64,000 nucleotides of DNA. Source: Nitrospira sp. SG-bin2. Its GTDB lineage: Bacteria > Nitrospirota > Nitrospiria > Nitrospirales > Nitrospiraceae. How positions within the stretch are numbered: the first letter of the stretch is position 1; the number at the start of each line of letters is the position of its first letter. Below the pieces are notes generated by a model. It had not been told where the DNA came from. It saw nothing but the letters and a program-made list of their open reading frames with translations, and did no database searches. The translations under genes and the position numbers were made by a program. Location of the stretch: contig LVWT01000002.1 in assembly GCA_002083405.1 (NCBI GenBank), positions 44,299 to 108,298 on the forward strand, in the 5' to 3' direction. Positions 25,195 through 33,135 of the stretch are shown piece after piece.

Positions 25195-25240
25195 GCGCGG
25201 ATCTCCTCAAGACAAGAATTCATTGCTGTTGGGCGGGGAA

Positions 25241-25269
25241 AGTATAACAACGCGGGGCACCATAGGCAA
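25241..25269 (-). promoter_or_regulatory. Sigma-70-type promoter of ugd
   Basis: On the minus strand TTGCCT (25264-25269) and TATACT (25241-25246) are 17 bases apart, about 45 bases before the ugd start. Confidence 0.6.
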
Positions 25270-25315
25270 TGAACTCTTACCTTCCGTCTCAGTCCCGGCT
25301 AATATGTCTCGTTCA

Positions 25316-25345
25316 TTGACTCACAGAAAATGCGTTGAGTAGAAT
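25316..25345 (+). promoter_or_regulatory. Sigma-70-type promoter of the 25437 gene
   Basis: TTGACT (25316-25321) and TAGAAT (25340-25345) are 18 bases apart on the plus strand, about 90 bases before the start at 25437. It is divergent from the ugd promoter. Confidence 0.55.
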
Positions 25346-25436
25346 CCGGCTCCCTTTCAAACGCATGCAGGACAACGGAACAGGAACGTCTTCGATATGG
25401 TTTTCTCCGCCTTAACGTGATTGCGTCTTCCACCCC

Positions 25437-26987
25437 ATGACTCATACACCGACACACGTCTCTCGCTGGTTCCTTCTTCTGACCGCCCTGGTGACAGGCG
25501 CGGTGGTGATGGCGCTTGAGATTCTGGGAAGCCGCCTGCTCGCCCCGGTGTTTGGAAACTCATTATTCGTCTGGGGCGCATTGATCGGCGTGATCCTGGC
25601 TGCGATGAGCAGCGGGTATGCGTTCGGCGGTTGGATTTCCGACCGCTATGCCGGGGGAACCGTCCTGGCCGGGCTATTGATCTTTTCCGGAAGCTGGACC
25701 TTCCTGATCGCGTGGGGCAACCAACCAGTCCTCTTCGAGATTGCCAAGCTCGTGCAGGATCCACGATGGGGCCCCTGCCTCGCCGCCTCCGTCCTCCTTG
25801 CACCTCCCGCGTTCGGTCTGAGCGGTGTATTGCCGGCGATGTTGCGTCTCTCCGTCGCAGACATGGATCACCTGGGCCGCCAGACCGGACGTCTCATCGC
25901 CTTATCGACGGTCGGCAGCCTGCTAGGAACGTGGGGCACCGCGTTCTTTCTCTTGTCGTGGATCGGCAGCCAATCGTTGGTTGCATGGCTGGGCGGCATT
26001 CAACTGGGACTCGGCTTCTGGTGGCTTGTGAGAGGAACGCCGGCCCGCCCATTGCTAGCAGGCCTGGGCGTTGTGTATGCCGCGCTCTTGGGAGCGTTGG
26101 CACTGCATCCGCTCCAGCGTCTGAATCAGCCGGTCTATCAGGAAGACAGCCCCTACCAGCAAGTACGAATCCGTGAGGACGACTTGTTCCGGTATCTCGT
26201 GTTGGATCGAACCTTTCATGCCACGATGTGGAAAGCCGATCCCGTGTGGCTGTTTCTCCCCTATAGTCAGTTAATGGTGTCTTCGCTGGCATTGGCCCCC
26301 GAGCCGAAGCGCGGGCTGATCCTCGGCCATGGCGGAGGATCGATCGCAAAGTGGCTGGCGCAAAACTGGCCTGCTTTGGAACTTGATGTCGTGGAATTTG
26401 ATCCGACGGTCGTACGTATGGCTGAGGAATACTTCGACTACCATGCGCCTGCCAACCACCATGTTTCGGTGAAAGATGGACGCGCCTTCCTGAACGGGAC
26501 GGATCGCACCTACGATGTCATGTGGATTGATGCCTTTGCGCGGGACATGATTCCGTTTCATTTGACGACGGTGGAATTCTTCTCGCTGGTTCGCTCGCAT
26601 TTAAATCCTGACGGAGTCGTCGCGGTGAACCTGGCATCGTCCGGCACGGAAGGCGATCTTGCTCGAGCCGCGGCAGTGGTGCACACCATGACCCGCGCCT
26701 TCCCGGTCCTGCAATCCTTCGCCGTCGAAGGCCCCTGGAAGACCGGCATGTCCCAAGCCAAAAACATTATTTTCTTCGGAGGCCGTCCGATCGAAACCGG
26801 CTCTCCCGAACGTACGATCGAGAACGTCACGGCACTGGCAATGAATCGGCAACTACCGGTGGAGGCCATCGCGCTCTTGAATACCCGCCGAACTGAACCA
26901 TGGCCGGCGGGTGTCGAATTAACCGACGATTTCGCTCCCTACGATCTGCTGATCGGGCGAGAAGGATACAGTACACAGGCGGAATAG
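25437..26987 (+). CDS. Membrane protein fused to a spermidine synthase-like domain
   Basis: The first 230 residues hold about seven membrane segments (WFLLLTALVTGAVVMALEIL, LFVWGALIGVILAAMSSGYA, then FGGWISDR, an MFS-like loop). The last 280 residues are a spermidine synthase-type methyltransferase fold: RYLVLDRTFH, the nucleotide-binding GHGGGSIAKWLAQ, LDVVEFDPTVVRMAEEYF, VSVKDGRAFL and DVMWIDAFARDMIPFHL. Such fusions are common in bacteria and may not make polyamines; the usual aminopropyl-acceptor residues are only partly present. The start ATG lacks a strong ribosome binding site. It is probably monocistronic. Confidence 0.85.
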   Translation: MTHTPTHVSRWFLLLTALVTGAVVMALEILGSRLLAPVFGNSLFVWGALIGVILAAMSSGYAFGGWISDRYAGGTVLAGLLIFSGSWTFLIAWGNQPVLFEIAKLVQDPRWGPCLAASVLLAPPAFGLSGVLPAMLRLSVADMDHLGRQTGRLIALSTVGSLLGTWGTAFFLLSWIGSQSLVAWLGGIQLGLGFWWLVRGTPARPLLAGLGVVYAALLGALALHPLQRLNQPVYQEDSPYQQVRIREDDLFRYLVLDRTFHATMWKADPVWLFLPYSQLMVSSLALAPEPKRGLILGHGGGSIAKWLAQNWPALELDVVEFDPTVVRMAEEYFDYHAPANHHVSVKDGRAFLNGTDRTYDVMWIDAFARDMIPFHLTTVEFFSLVRSHLNPDGVVAVNLASSGTEGDLARAAAVVHTMTRAFPVLQSFAVEGPWKTGMSQAKNIIFFGGRPIETGSPERTIENVTALAMNRQLPVEAIALLNTRRTEPWPAGVELTDDFAPYDLLIGREGYSTQAE

Positions 26988-27005
26988 GTCTCAACCGCGC
27001 GTGGC

Positions 27006-27281
27006 TCAGGACGACTGGTTCAAGGAGCTGAAGAATAGCCCGCCGAAGACTATTGCAAGGATTCCGCAAAAGAAAATGCCGACCATGACCAGCAGCATCC
27101 CAGGGCCATCGCTGGTCCAGTGGGCCTGCTGCCCCACTTTGAAGAGAAATATTGCTGCCCCAGCCGATGCCAGAGTAAGCAAACCTGTGAAAAATCGTGC
27201 CAGCGCCTTGATAAACGGATGCTTCGCCATGAGCGCCCAGATGAGCAAGGCCAGAGCTCCGGCAAATACCAGTTCGAACAT
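27006..27281 (-). CDS. Small three-helix inner-membrane protein
   Basis: ATG 27279-27281 follows GGAGG by six bases and gives 91 residues. There are three hydrophobic helices: MFELVFAGALALLIWALM, LARFFTGLLTLASAGAAIFL and MLLVMVGIFFCGILAIVFGG. Short Lys/His loops join them. No family is recognised. The longer frame to 27368 was rejected because of the very good ribosome binding site at the shorter start. Confidence 0.72.
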   Translation of the reverse strand: MFELVFAGALALLIWALMAKHPFIKALARFFTGLLTLASAGAAIFLFKVGQQAHWTSDGPGMLLVMVGIFFCGILAIVFGGLFFSSLNQSS

Positions 27282-27501
27282 GGGACACCTCCGCAGGTAA
27301 CCGCACCCCAGGGCTCTACAGTATGCCGGGAAAGACGATTCGAGAAGAGAAAAACGGATTAGGCCCACTGACAGAGACGAGAAGACTTCCGTAGAGTCGC
27401 TTATCCTGCGGCATCAAGGAAGAGAGGCTTCGCCTGATGAGCCGCCGGAACACACGAGGTAAGAATCCAGGCCTACTGACGGCAATGAACCCATCCGCCT
27501 C

Positions 27502-27561
27502 GAACTGATCGAACACGGCGAATCAAGCGAATGGAAACAGGAAATGACACTGGTGGGTTGA
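27502..27561 (+). pseudogene. Fragment resembling an AlbA_2/Schlafen-type DNA-binding domain start
   Basis: A 19-codon stretch reads ELIEHGESSEWKQEMTLVG and then stops. It resembles the opening motif (LIxxGESxxxEFKxSL) of AlbA_2/AAA_4 proteins. Nothing before or after continues it. It is a weak match and could be chance. Confidence 0.3.
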
Positions 27562-27566
27562 AGACT

Positions 27567-27875
27567 CTATCCGCTGGAAGCCTTGAGGTCACATAGCTGC
27601 GCGCGTCGTTTACTTAAACGTCGGAGCGTTTCGATATCGCCATCAAGCAGGCTTTGCTTTTTCGCCGCACTCCATCGTTTCAGCTGACGCTCTCGCTTTA
27701 TCGCTTGAGTCTCTGTCTCAAAGGCCTCCGCATACATGAGTCGGACAGGCCGACGCTTGAAAGTATAGGTTGCCCCTCGACCGCTATTGTGAGCATGAAC
27801 GCGAGCTTGCAGGTGTTCGGTTGAACCTACATAGAATGAATCATCTGAACAGCGAAGAATGTACACATAGTACAT
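27567..27875 (-). CDS. GIY-YIG nuclease-domain protein (YhbQ/UPF0213 type)
   Basis: The 102-residue protein opens YYVYILRCSDDSFYVGSTEH, the GIY-YIG signature with YxG, followed by LQARVHAHNSGRGATYT with the conserved Arg and His, and a Glu in YAEAFETETQA. Single-domain proteins of this kind are widespread; some have weak nuclease activity on branched DNA. The gene ends with a basic tail. It lies about 120 bases downstream of tmRNA on the same strand. Confidence 0.88.
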   Translation of the reverse strand: MYYVYILRCSDDSFYVGSTEHLQARVHAHNSGRGATYTFKRRPVRLMYAEAFETETQAIKRERQLKRWSAAKKQSLLDGDIETLRRLSKRRAQLCDLKASSG

Positions 27876-27897
27876 ACTGCCCTCGACAAGCTCGGGG

Positions 27898-28000
27898 CAC
27901 CATTCGACTCGCCAGCGAGAGCCTACCTCGATTCTTTAGTGGCCTGCCATGAGCGAGCAGGGCTGTGCTCCCCAGAGCACAACCCGCGAGTCGAATGGTG
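27898..28000. repeat. Inverted 15-base repeat of the tmRNA 3' terminus
   Basis: CACCATTCGACTCGC at 27898-27912 is repeated exactly on the opposite strand at 27986-28000, which covers the last bases of tmRNA and its 3' flank. The ends of ssrA are common integration sites, so this may be a scar. Confidence 0.5.
27960..27985 (-). terminator. Stem-loop after tmRNA
   Basis: On the minus strand GGGTTGTGCTC and GAGCACAGCCC form an 11-base-pair stem (one G-U) with a TGGG loop, starting 11 bases after the tmRNA 3' end. No T-tract follows, so it may be a processing or protective hairpin rather than a strong terminator. Confidence 0.6.
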
Positions 28001-28345
28001 GAGGCGAGGGGAGTTGAACCCCTGTCCGAAGACCGTCAGCACATCAGATCTACATGTGTAGCCGATAGTTTAAGTTTCGCAGCCACCCACGCCCATCGGC
28101 TGGCTTAGAATAGCCGCTAGCCCAGAAAGTTCTCGTCCTCAGCCGCTGAGCACCAGCCTTGGACCAGCCCGCTGCATCGCGCTCCAACCACCCCCGCGGG
28201 CATCAGGTGGAGGAACGTCGCAGTTAATTAAGCTGCGAGTGCCAGTTCTTGATTGGCAGTTGCATTTTCCTAGAGGTTTAACGAGTCCCCAGGAGCTCGA
28301 CATGCACCGATGACTTCAGTATCCCCGTCGATACCGGTCGCCCCC
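27996..28345 (-). ncRNA. ssrA: Transfer-messenger RNA (tmRNA)
   Basis: This 350-base one-piece tmRNA rescues stalled ribosomes. The 5' end GGGGGCGACCGGTATCGACG pairs with the 3' end (CGCCTCC then ACCA); the T-arm has GGACAGGGGTTCAACTCCCC. The tag frame at 28228-28263 reads ATANQELALAA followed by TAA, so with the loaded Ala the tag is AATANQELALAA, ending in the usual LAA. The 3' ACCA is encoded. The D-arm analogue and pseudoknot regions are in the expected places. The strand and ends are set by acceptor-stem pairing. Confidence 0.95.
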
Positions 28346-28509
28346 TTTCTTAGAAGAGCGTGAAACGTGAGAGGCCTCAAATTCCAAAAGGATTCGTCCG
28401 ACCCTCTGCTACCTTTCACTTCTCACTTTTCATATTTTACAGCTTCATCATACCCCACAGATCAAGGGGACGCCAGCCTCTGTCCAGATTCACAGAAACC
28501 CACCCATGC

Positions 28510-28755
28510 CTACTTGGGATGTGGAATGATGGACAGCAGCACGTATGTCTCGCCGTCGATCTGAAAGTAAAACCGATAGTCGTCATCCACCCGCGCCTGC
28601 CAGATGTCATTCGTCTCATCGTACTTCTTGGCTCGCAGCGAAGGATGCCGCAGGTTGGCCAGGAGGAACGTCAACTGCTTGTCGAACTTGGTTTTATGCT
28701 CTTGCGAGAGTTTCTGATACTGCTTCCGAAAACGGAGCGTGAATGACGCCGTCAT
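28510..28755 (-). CDS. RelE/ParE-superfamily toxin
   Basis: The 81-residue protein reads FRKQYQKLSQEHKTKFDKQL, HPSLRAKKYDETNDIWQARV and DDYRFYFQIDGETYVLLSII, a compact RelE-type fold with the basic cleft and the central RV-x-x-x-YR-F-F strand. It overlaps the upstream antitoxin gene by four bases. Toxins of this kind cut mRNA at the ribosome or poison gyrase; which applies cannot be told from sequence. The size is normal and no key strand is lost. Confidence 0.85.
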   Translation of the reverse strand: MTASFTLRFRKQYQKLSQEHKTKFDKQLTFLLANLRHPSLRAKKYDETNDIWQARVDDDYRFYFQIDGETYVLLSIIPHPK

Positions 28756-29000
28756 GCAGTCCGGCGACGGAGGGCACGAATCGTTGCTTGGGCAGTAGGA
28801 AAGGGCCCCTTGACACGGCCGCGTTTGACCTCATTGAGGGCTAATGCCAGTTCGCGGTCGATCAGACGCTTCGGAACCAGGGTGATTGTTCGTCCTTCGA
28901 CCTTGGCCTCAAAGAGATCTCCCACCGCCACGCCCGCCTTGGCGCGAATCTGCGGCGGAAGCGTCACCTGGTAATGCGATTTGACTTTGACAACAGCCAT
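28752..29000 (-). CDS. AbrB/MazE-family antitoxin
   Basis: ATG 28998-29000 follows a GGGA by six bases, giving 82 residues; the longer TTG-started frame was rejected. The swapped-hairpin AbrB domain is clear: MAVVKVKSHYQVTLPPQIR, then AGVAVGDLFEAKVEGRTITL and VPKRLID. The tail (ALNEVKRGRVKGPFPTAQ) would bind the toxin. It overlaps the RelE-type toxin by ATGA. An AbrB-type antitoxin with a RelE-type toxin is a known but less common pairing. Confidence 0.87.
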   Translation of the reverse strand: MAVVKVKSHYQVTLPPQIRAKAGVAVGDLFEAKVEGRTITLVPKRLIDRELALALNEVKRGRVKGPFPTAQATIRALRRRTA

Positions 29001-29206
29001 GTCATTTCCCAATCAAGCTCAGGGTTGGCCCTACTGTAGGCTCGCAAGGCTCCGGCTGTCAACGAAGAGGCCGGAAACGATAAATTCCGACCATACTCCC
29101 TCCCCCTACCTTGGCTATGAACCATACGCTGATTTCACCGTGCCCATGATATCGCACAGGTCAAATGGATGCTAGGGAGGGGTTAGAATTGGGAGACAGA
29201 AGCCTA

Positions 29207-29938
29207 CTACATGAACTTGCGGCGTTTGAAAGCTTTGATATCTTCTGCCGTCAGCTCGAACCATTCACCGTTACCACGCTTAGCCTCGAACCGTCTATGC
29301 CAGTATGCCTCGATGCCTGTTGGGTCATCGATCTTGATAACATGAATGGTATTTGCTTTCTCTGGAAGCTGGATTGCCAATTCTCGCTCTCGTCGCCCGA
29401 CCACATTTGTCTTTCCAATCTTGTGGTGACGTCCAAACTTCATGAGGTATACAAAGCCGACAACCTCTTGGCCGCTCGACTCTCTGTCGTTCTTCGTCGA
29501 TCTCGCACTGGTACCGGCAAGGCCCGCGCAAATATCAATGATGTCGTCAAACCCGCTGCGACACTTGCAGTACTCAGCAATTAATCCGGCAAGCTTATGT
29601 TTACCACCCAGGCGATCGAATACGGTGTGACTTGGGAACGTCGGGTCTTTTGTAGACTTGCGGCGAACTTCTCCGTGTATGGGGAAATGTCCCAACTCGC
29701 GGATGAGACCAACAAATTTTTCCAACAGCGTATCTTGATCATAGGCGGTTTGAAATTTGTTGGGAGAGAACCCCGCTTCCTGCAACGCATCACTCCACCT
29801 GAGCCAGCAATGGGGATACCAGTCCGATGATTTAATTCCGGTCTCACTCTCAAATCTCTCCCGACCAGGAGCCTTTCCGCCATTCGCTTTGGCAACTCGC
29901 TTGATCTCGTCCAGGATGTGCTGTTTGCCGATTGCCAT
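29207..29938 (-). CDS. Homing-nuclease-associated-repeat protein with T5orf172/GIY-YIG domain
   Basis: This 243-residue protein has two N-terminal modules of the homing endonuclease associated repeat type (DEIKRVAKANGGKAPGRERF with WLRWSDALQEAGF; then LGHFPIHGEVRRKS with TVFDRLGGKHKLAGLI), which bind DNA. The C-terminal part (VGFVYLMKFGRHHKIGKT, then GRRERELAIQLPEK, IEAYWHRRFEAKRGNGEWF) is a T5orf172/MUG113 domain, a GIY-YIG relative with the His/Arg/Glu set. It could be a homing nuclease or a defence or repair nuclease. No HNH motif and no flanking intron are seen. The gene is lower in GC than its neighbours, suggesting transfer. Confidence 0.82.
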   Translation of the reverse strand: MAIGKQHILDEIKRVAKANGGKAPGRERFESETGIKSSDWYPHCWLRWSDALQEAGFSPNKFQTAYDQDTLLEKFVGLIRELGHFPIHGEVRRKSTKDPTFPSHTVFDRLGGKHKLAGLIAEYCKCRSGFDDIIDICAGLAGTSARSTKNDRESSGQEVVGFVYLMKFGRHHKIGKTNVVGRRERELAIQLPEKANTIHVIKIDDPTGIEAYWHRRFEAKRGNGEWFELTAEDIKAFKRRKFM

Positions 29939-30074
29939 CGGTGCTACTCCCCCTTAGTCCTCAAACACGGCACAAAATCAGCTGGGTTCTTGCTCCAATG
30001 ACGCCGGACCCTAGCGAGAAGCCTTCAACATGTCAACGGCTTCATAATCTCAGAGGTACAGCCTCTTTTCCCGA

Positions 30075-30252
30075 AACGGTTCGTAGCGAAATTGCAAAGC
30101 CGCGTCGCGAGACCGACGCGTGGAGGCGCGCAGGACCGAGGCGTACTGAAAAAGTACGTTGAGGAACTAAGCGTCGAGCCCGTCGGCCTGGCCACACTCG
30201 ACAGTGGCCAGGCTTGTCACAGCAGCGGATCTGCAATTGCAGCAGAACCGTT
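30075..30252. repeat. Palindromic repeat family B, copy 1
   Basis: AACGGTTC (30075-30082) and GAACCGTT (30245-30252) bound a 178-base element. The inside has GCCGCGTCGCGAGA, GAGGCGTACT..AGTACGTTGAGG and GGCTTGTCACAGCAGCGGATC, all shared in order with the copy at 44432-44619. It overlaps the last codon of the BT1 transporter gene and lies before the T5orf172 gene. Confidence 0.68.
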
Positions 30253-31885
30253 ACGCGCTCTTGAAGCGCGTGACTTTGGCGAACATGATCGCAGCGAAAG
30301 GAAGGGCAAGCCCCAGGAGTACTTGGACGATGAGCAGCGGGCCGAGCTGGCTGTAGTCAGCCGGGGTTTGGACCACGCCGGTGGCCGCGTCTTTGACTTC
30401 GCGGGTGACGACGAAAATCTCATTCAGGTACTTGGTGCCGAGTTGGCTGAGCGAAAGCGCCAGGTTGGTAAATGACGCCATCACGGCAAAAAACGTGGCC
30501 TTCAAGTTTGCCGGCGCGCTGTTCGCGATCCAGGCCAGCATGGGGATCATGGAAATCTGGCCGAGGGGCGATTCCAGTGCCGTATCGATCAACGCGATGA
30601 AGCGCGCATCCACCACGCCGCCGGTCATCCTCGCCGTCCATTCGTGCAAGCCATAGAACATGCTCACAATCGGCAATGCCAGAAGGGTTCCGATAATGGT
30701 GAGAAAGCCGACGACATAGGCGATGGATCGCTCGGCCATGAAACGGCGGAACACAAACATGCCCACCAGCGTCAGCGTGCTCCCGATCAGCGAGAGAATC
30801 GAAAGAAATTGCTGATCGAACTTCAGATGATCGATCATCCACCAGGTCGCGCCCGGCCCGGAACCGGGAATCGCGCGGAAGAGAAAAACCACCACCGCTG
30901 TGCCGACCAAAGTAAACCGCTTGTCCGGCTCCAGCTCACGTACAAGCCTCGCCATCAGGAACAACACAATCCCCATCGATCCGGCAAACACAATCTCCTC
31001 GCGGTAGGGAAATCCTCCCAAACCAACCGTGACGGTGAAGACTGCGAATAACAGGCTCCCTCCGAGAATCCACCAGTTGGGCTGCGTCCCTTCGGCGTTT
31101 TGCTCCCGCGCATCGACCATCTGCCCGGCCTGCTCCTGCGTGAAACCCTCTTGAACCAATGCATTCCGATGCCGCCGACGGAGCAACCACGCTACCCCAA
31201 GGCCGAGCACCGAGACGAAAGGGATGATGAGCGCCAGAAGATAGATCCGTTGGTAGATCTTCACCAGCTCGGCTTGCGGCAGCCCGGCTGTGCCGGTGAA
31301 GACATAGACATTGACCATCGCGACGATGATCCCTCCACCGATAATGGCCACCCGGCCCAGTGTCTGCATCGTGGTGTGCATCAGTTTGCGCGTGGCCTCG
31401 TCGAACGGCTGACCCCGTTCGTCCACGCGAGGAACCGCTTCGACCGTCATCGCATCGGCCACTGCATCCTGAATCACATAGCCGACGGGAGCGAGCAACG
31501 CGCTCAGAACGAACCAAACCTCGGCCGACAGTACCGCCGTCATGGCTTCGCGATTTCCGATCAACGCAGCCATGATGCCCAGACTGGTTGCCAGTAGACC
31601 GGCCCCTAATCCGACCAACCAGCCCTTCCATCGCCAGAGCAGATCAACCGTATGGCCGATAGGCATCTTGAGCGCCCAGGGAATACCGGCCCAAAAGCCC
31701 AGGGCGGCTAAAAAGGAGGCGGAGAGGCCCAGGTAATCTTTGACGAAGAAGGTTCCGACAATTCCGGTAAGTCCTGAGATGCCGTAGGCCATATAGACCA
31801 TGAGCGGAGGCAGATACGACAGCCTCATCTCCCGGCCTAGAGAGAGAATATTCCGATCGATCCAGGTGAAGAGTTGATTCGGCAT
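30251..31885 (-). CDS. BT1-family (folate/biopterin-type) MFS transporter
   Basis: The chosen ATG 31883-31885 gives 544 residues and starts PNQLFTWIDRNILSLGREMR; upstream codons run through the RidA stop and were rejected. About twelve membrane helices are seen. GFWAGIPWALKMPIGHTVDL and the YVIQDAVADAMTVEAVPR segment fit the BT1 family, whose founders carry folates or biopterin in Leishmania and cyanobacteria. The C-terminal half has LIDTALESPLGQISMIPML and ANLKATFFAVMASFTNLALS. Substrate cannot be told. There is no good ribosome binding site; coupling to the RidA gene 14 bases upstream is likely. Confidence 0.83.
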   Translation of the reverse strand: MPNQLFTWIDRNILSLGREMRLSYLPPLMVYMAYGISGLTGIVGTFFVKDYLGLSASFLAALGFWAGIPWALKMPIGHTVDLLWRWKGWLVGLGAGLLATSLGIMAALIGNREAMTAVLSAEVWFVLSALLAPVGYVIQDAVADAMTVEAVPRVDERGQPFDEATRKLMHTTMQTLGRVAIIGGGIIVAMVNVYVFTGTAGLPQAELVKIYQRIYLLALIIPFVSVLGLGVAWLLRRRHRNALVQEGFTQEQAGQMVDAREQNAEGTQPNWWILGGSLLFAVFTVTVGLGGFPYREEIVFAGSMGIVLFLMARLVRELEPDKRFTLVGTAVVVFLFRAIPGSGPGATWWMIDHLKFDQQFLSILSLIGSTLTLVGMFVFRRFMAERSIAYVVGFLTIIGTLLALPIVSMFYGLHEWTARMTGGVVDARFIALIDTALESPLGQISMIPMLAWIANSAPANLKATFFAVMASFTNLALSLSQLGTKYLNEIFVVTREVKDAATGVVQTPADYSQLGPLLIVQVLLGLALPFAAIMFAKVTRFKSA

Positions 31886-31899
31886 GGGGAGGATGAGGT

Positions 31900-32286
31900 T
31901 CAGGCGGACACGATCGCGTCCGCTTCGATTTCGACCAGCATATCGGGGTCGATCAGGCGTTTCACTTCGACCATGGTCGTGGCAGGCCGGATGTTTCCAA
32001 AAATTTCTCCGTGCGCGCGGCCGACTTCCTGCCACTGATCGATATTTGCCATGTAAATGCGGGTTCTGACGACGTCGTTGAGCGAGGCCCCGGCTTGCTT
32101 CAGCGCCGCTTCAATTGTTTTGAATGTCTGAATCGTCTGCGCATAGGGATCACCCTTGCCGACAAGACCGGACGGCGTCATTGCCGTCGAGCCTGATACG
32201 GAGAGAACTGCGCCGACCCGCACCGCGCGCGAGTACCCGATCTTCTCTTCCCACGGTCCACCGGTCGAAACATTCTGTCGCGCCAT
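31900..32286 (-). CDS. RidA/YjgF-family protein
   Basis: The 128-residue protein has the RidA layout: an opening WEEKIGYSRAVRVGAVLSVS, QTIQTFKTIEAALKQAGASL, VVRTRIYMANIDQWQEVGR and PATTMVEVKRLIDPDMLVEI. The Arg in DVVRTRIYM, which in RidA anchors the imine substrate, is present. RidA removes reactive enamine and imine intermediates from amino acid metabolism. The gene sits between an SDR gene and the BT1 transporter, with gaps of 11 and 14 bases, so the three form one operon. Confidence 0.9.
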   Translation of the reverse strand: MARQNVSTGGPWEEKIGYSRAVRVGAVLSVSGSTAMTPSGLVGKGDPYAQTIQTFKTIEAALKQAGASLNDVVRTRIYMANIDQWQEVGRAHGEIFGNIRPATTMVEVKRLIDPDMLVEIEADAIVSA

Positions 32287-32297
32287 CCGAATTCCTC

Positions 32298-33026
32298 CTA
32301 CATAACAATGCCGCCGCCCGCTTGGATGTTCTGTCCTGTCAGCCAGCGGGCCTCTTCACTGACGACGAATGCCACTACATCGGCAATCTCATTGGGAAGA
32401 CCGATCCGCTTCAAGGGCGATAGTTGAATACCGACTTGTCGATAGTGATCCGTCATCATCCCGGTTTCGGTAAAGCCCGGCGAGATCGTATTGACCGTAA
32501 TCCCTCGCGCAGCGAGCTCCTGGGCCAATCCTTTCGTATACTGCTCCAGCGCGCCTTTGCTGCCGAGATACGCCGTGGCGCCGGGAAAACTCAAATGGGT
32601 GCCGGCGGTGGAGATATTCACGATCCGTCCGCCGTCTTTCAGCGATTTCGCAGCCTCTTGCATCGCAAAATAAGGACCCTTTGCGTTCAGCGCAATGATC
32701 TGGTCAAAATCCTCCTCGGTCGTCTCCATCAGCGGCTTCGGCATAAACCGGCCGGCATTGTTGACGAGAATGTCCAGCCGGCCAAATTGCTTGACCGTAT
32801 CAGCAACCAAACGGCGCGCATCGGCAGCGACCCCCATGTCCGCCTGGACAGAGACCGCTTTCCCCCCCTTGGCCTGAATGACCGTGACAACTTGACGCGC
32901 TTTCTCGCTGCTCTTTGAAAAATTCACCACCACAATCGCGCCTTCTTCGGCAAAACGCTCCGCGATCGCACGGCCGATTCCGTTCGATGCTCCGGTTACG
33001 ATCGCGACTTTTCCACTGAGTCCCAT
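32298..33026 (-). CDS. Short-chain dehydrogenase/reductase
   Basis: The 242-residue enzyme has the classical SDR motifs: VAIVTGASNGIGRAIAERFA for the nucleotide, DILVNNAGRF, the catalytic Ser in VNISTAGTHL, and Tyr-x-x-x-Lys in ATAYLGSKGALEQY. The ISPGFTETGM loop follows. VVVNFSKSSEKARQ, with no Asp at the end of the second strand, favours NADP. Substrate is unknown; 3-oxoacyl-type reductions are common in the family. First gene of an SDR-RidA-BT1 operon, with GGAG before the start. Confidence 0.92.
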   Translation of the reverse strand: MGLSGKVAIVTGASNGIGRAIAERFAEEGAIVVVNFSKSSEKARQVVTVIQAKGGKAVSVQADMGVAADARRLVADTVKQFGRLDILVNNAGRFMPKPLMETTEEDFDQIIALNAKGPYFAMQEAAKSLKDGGRIVNISTAGTHLSFPGATAYLGSKGALEQYTKGLAQELAARGITVNTISPGFTETGMMTDHYRQVGIQLSPLKRIGLPNEIADVVAFVVSEEARWLTGQNIQAGGGIVM

Positions 33027-33135
33027 CCTCCACTCCTCCTCAGAAAAAGATATTCCCCCAAGGACACGTGATCCTGATTAATCCTATGAAGCCATCAGTG
33101 AAATCCAGGCAATGATAGCAGAACCAGCCGTTCAG

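Noticed and set aside
30936..31631. Minus-strand frame of 231 codons within the BT1 transporter
   Set aside because: Out-of-frame shadow, very rich in Arg, Gly and His; the transporter frame is certain.
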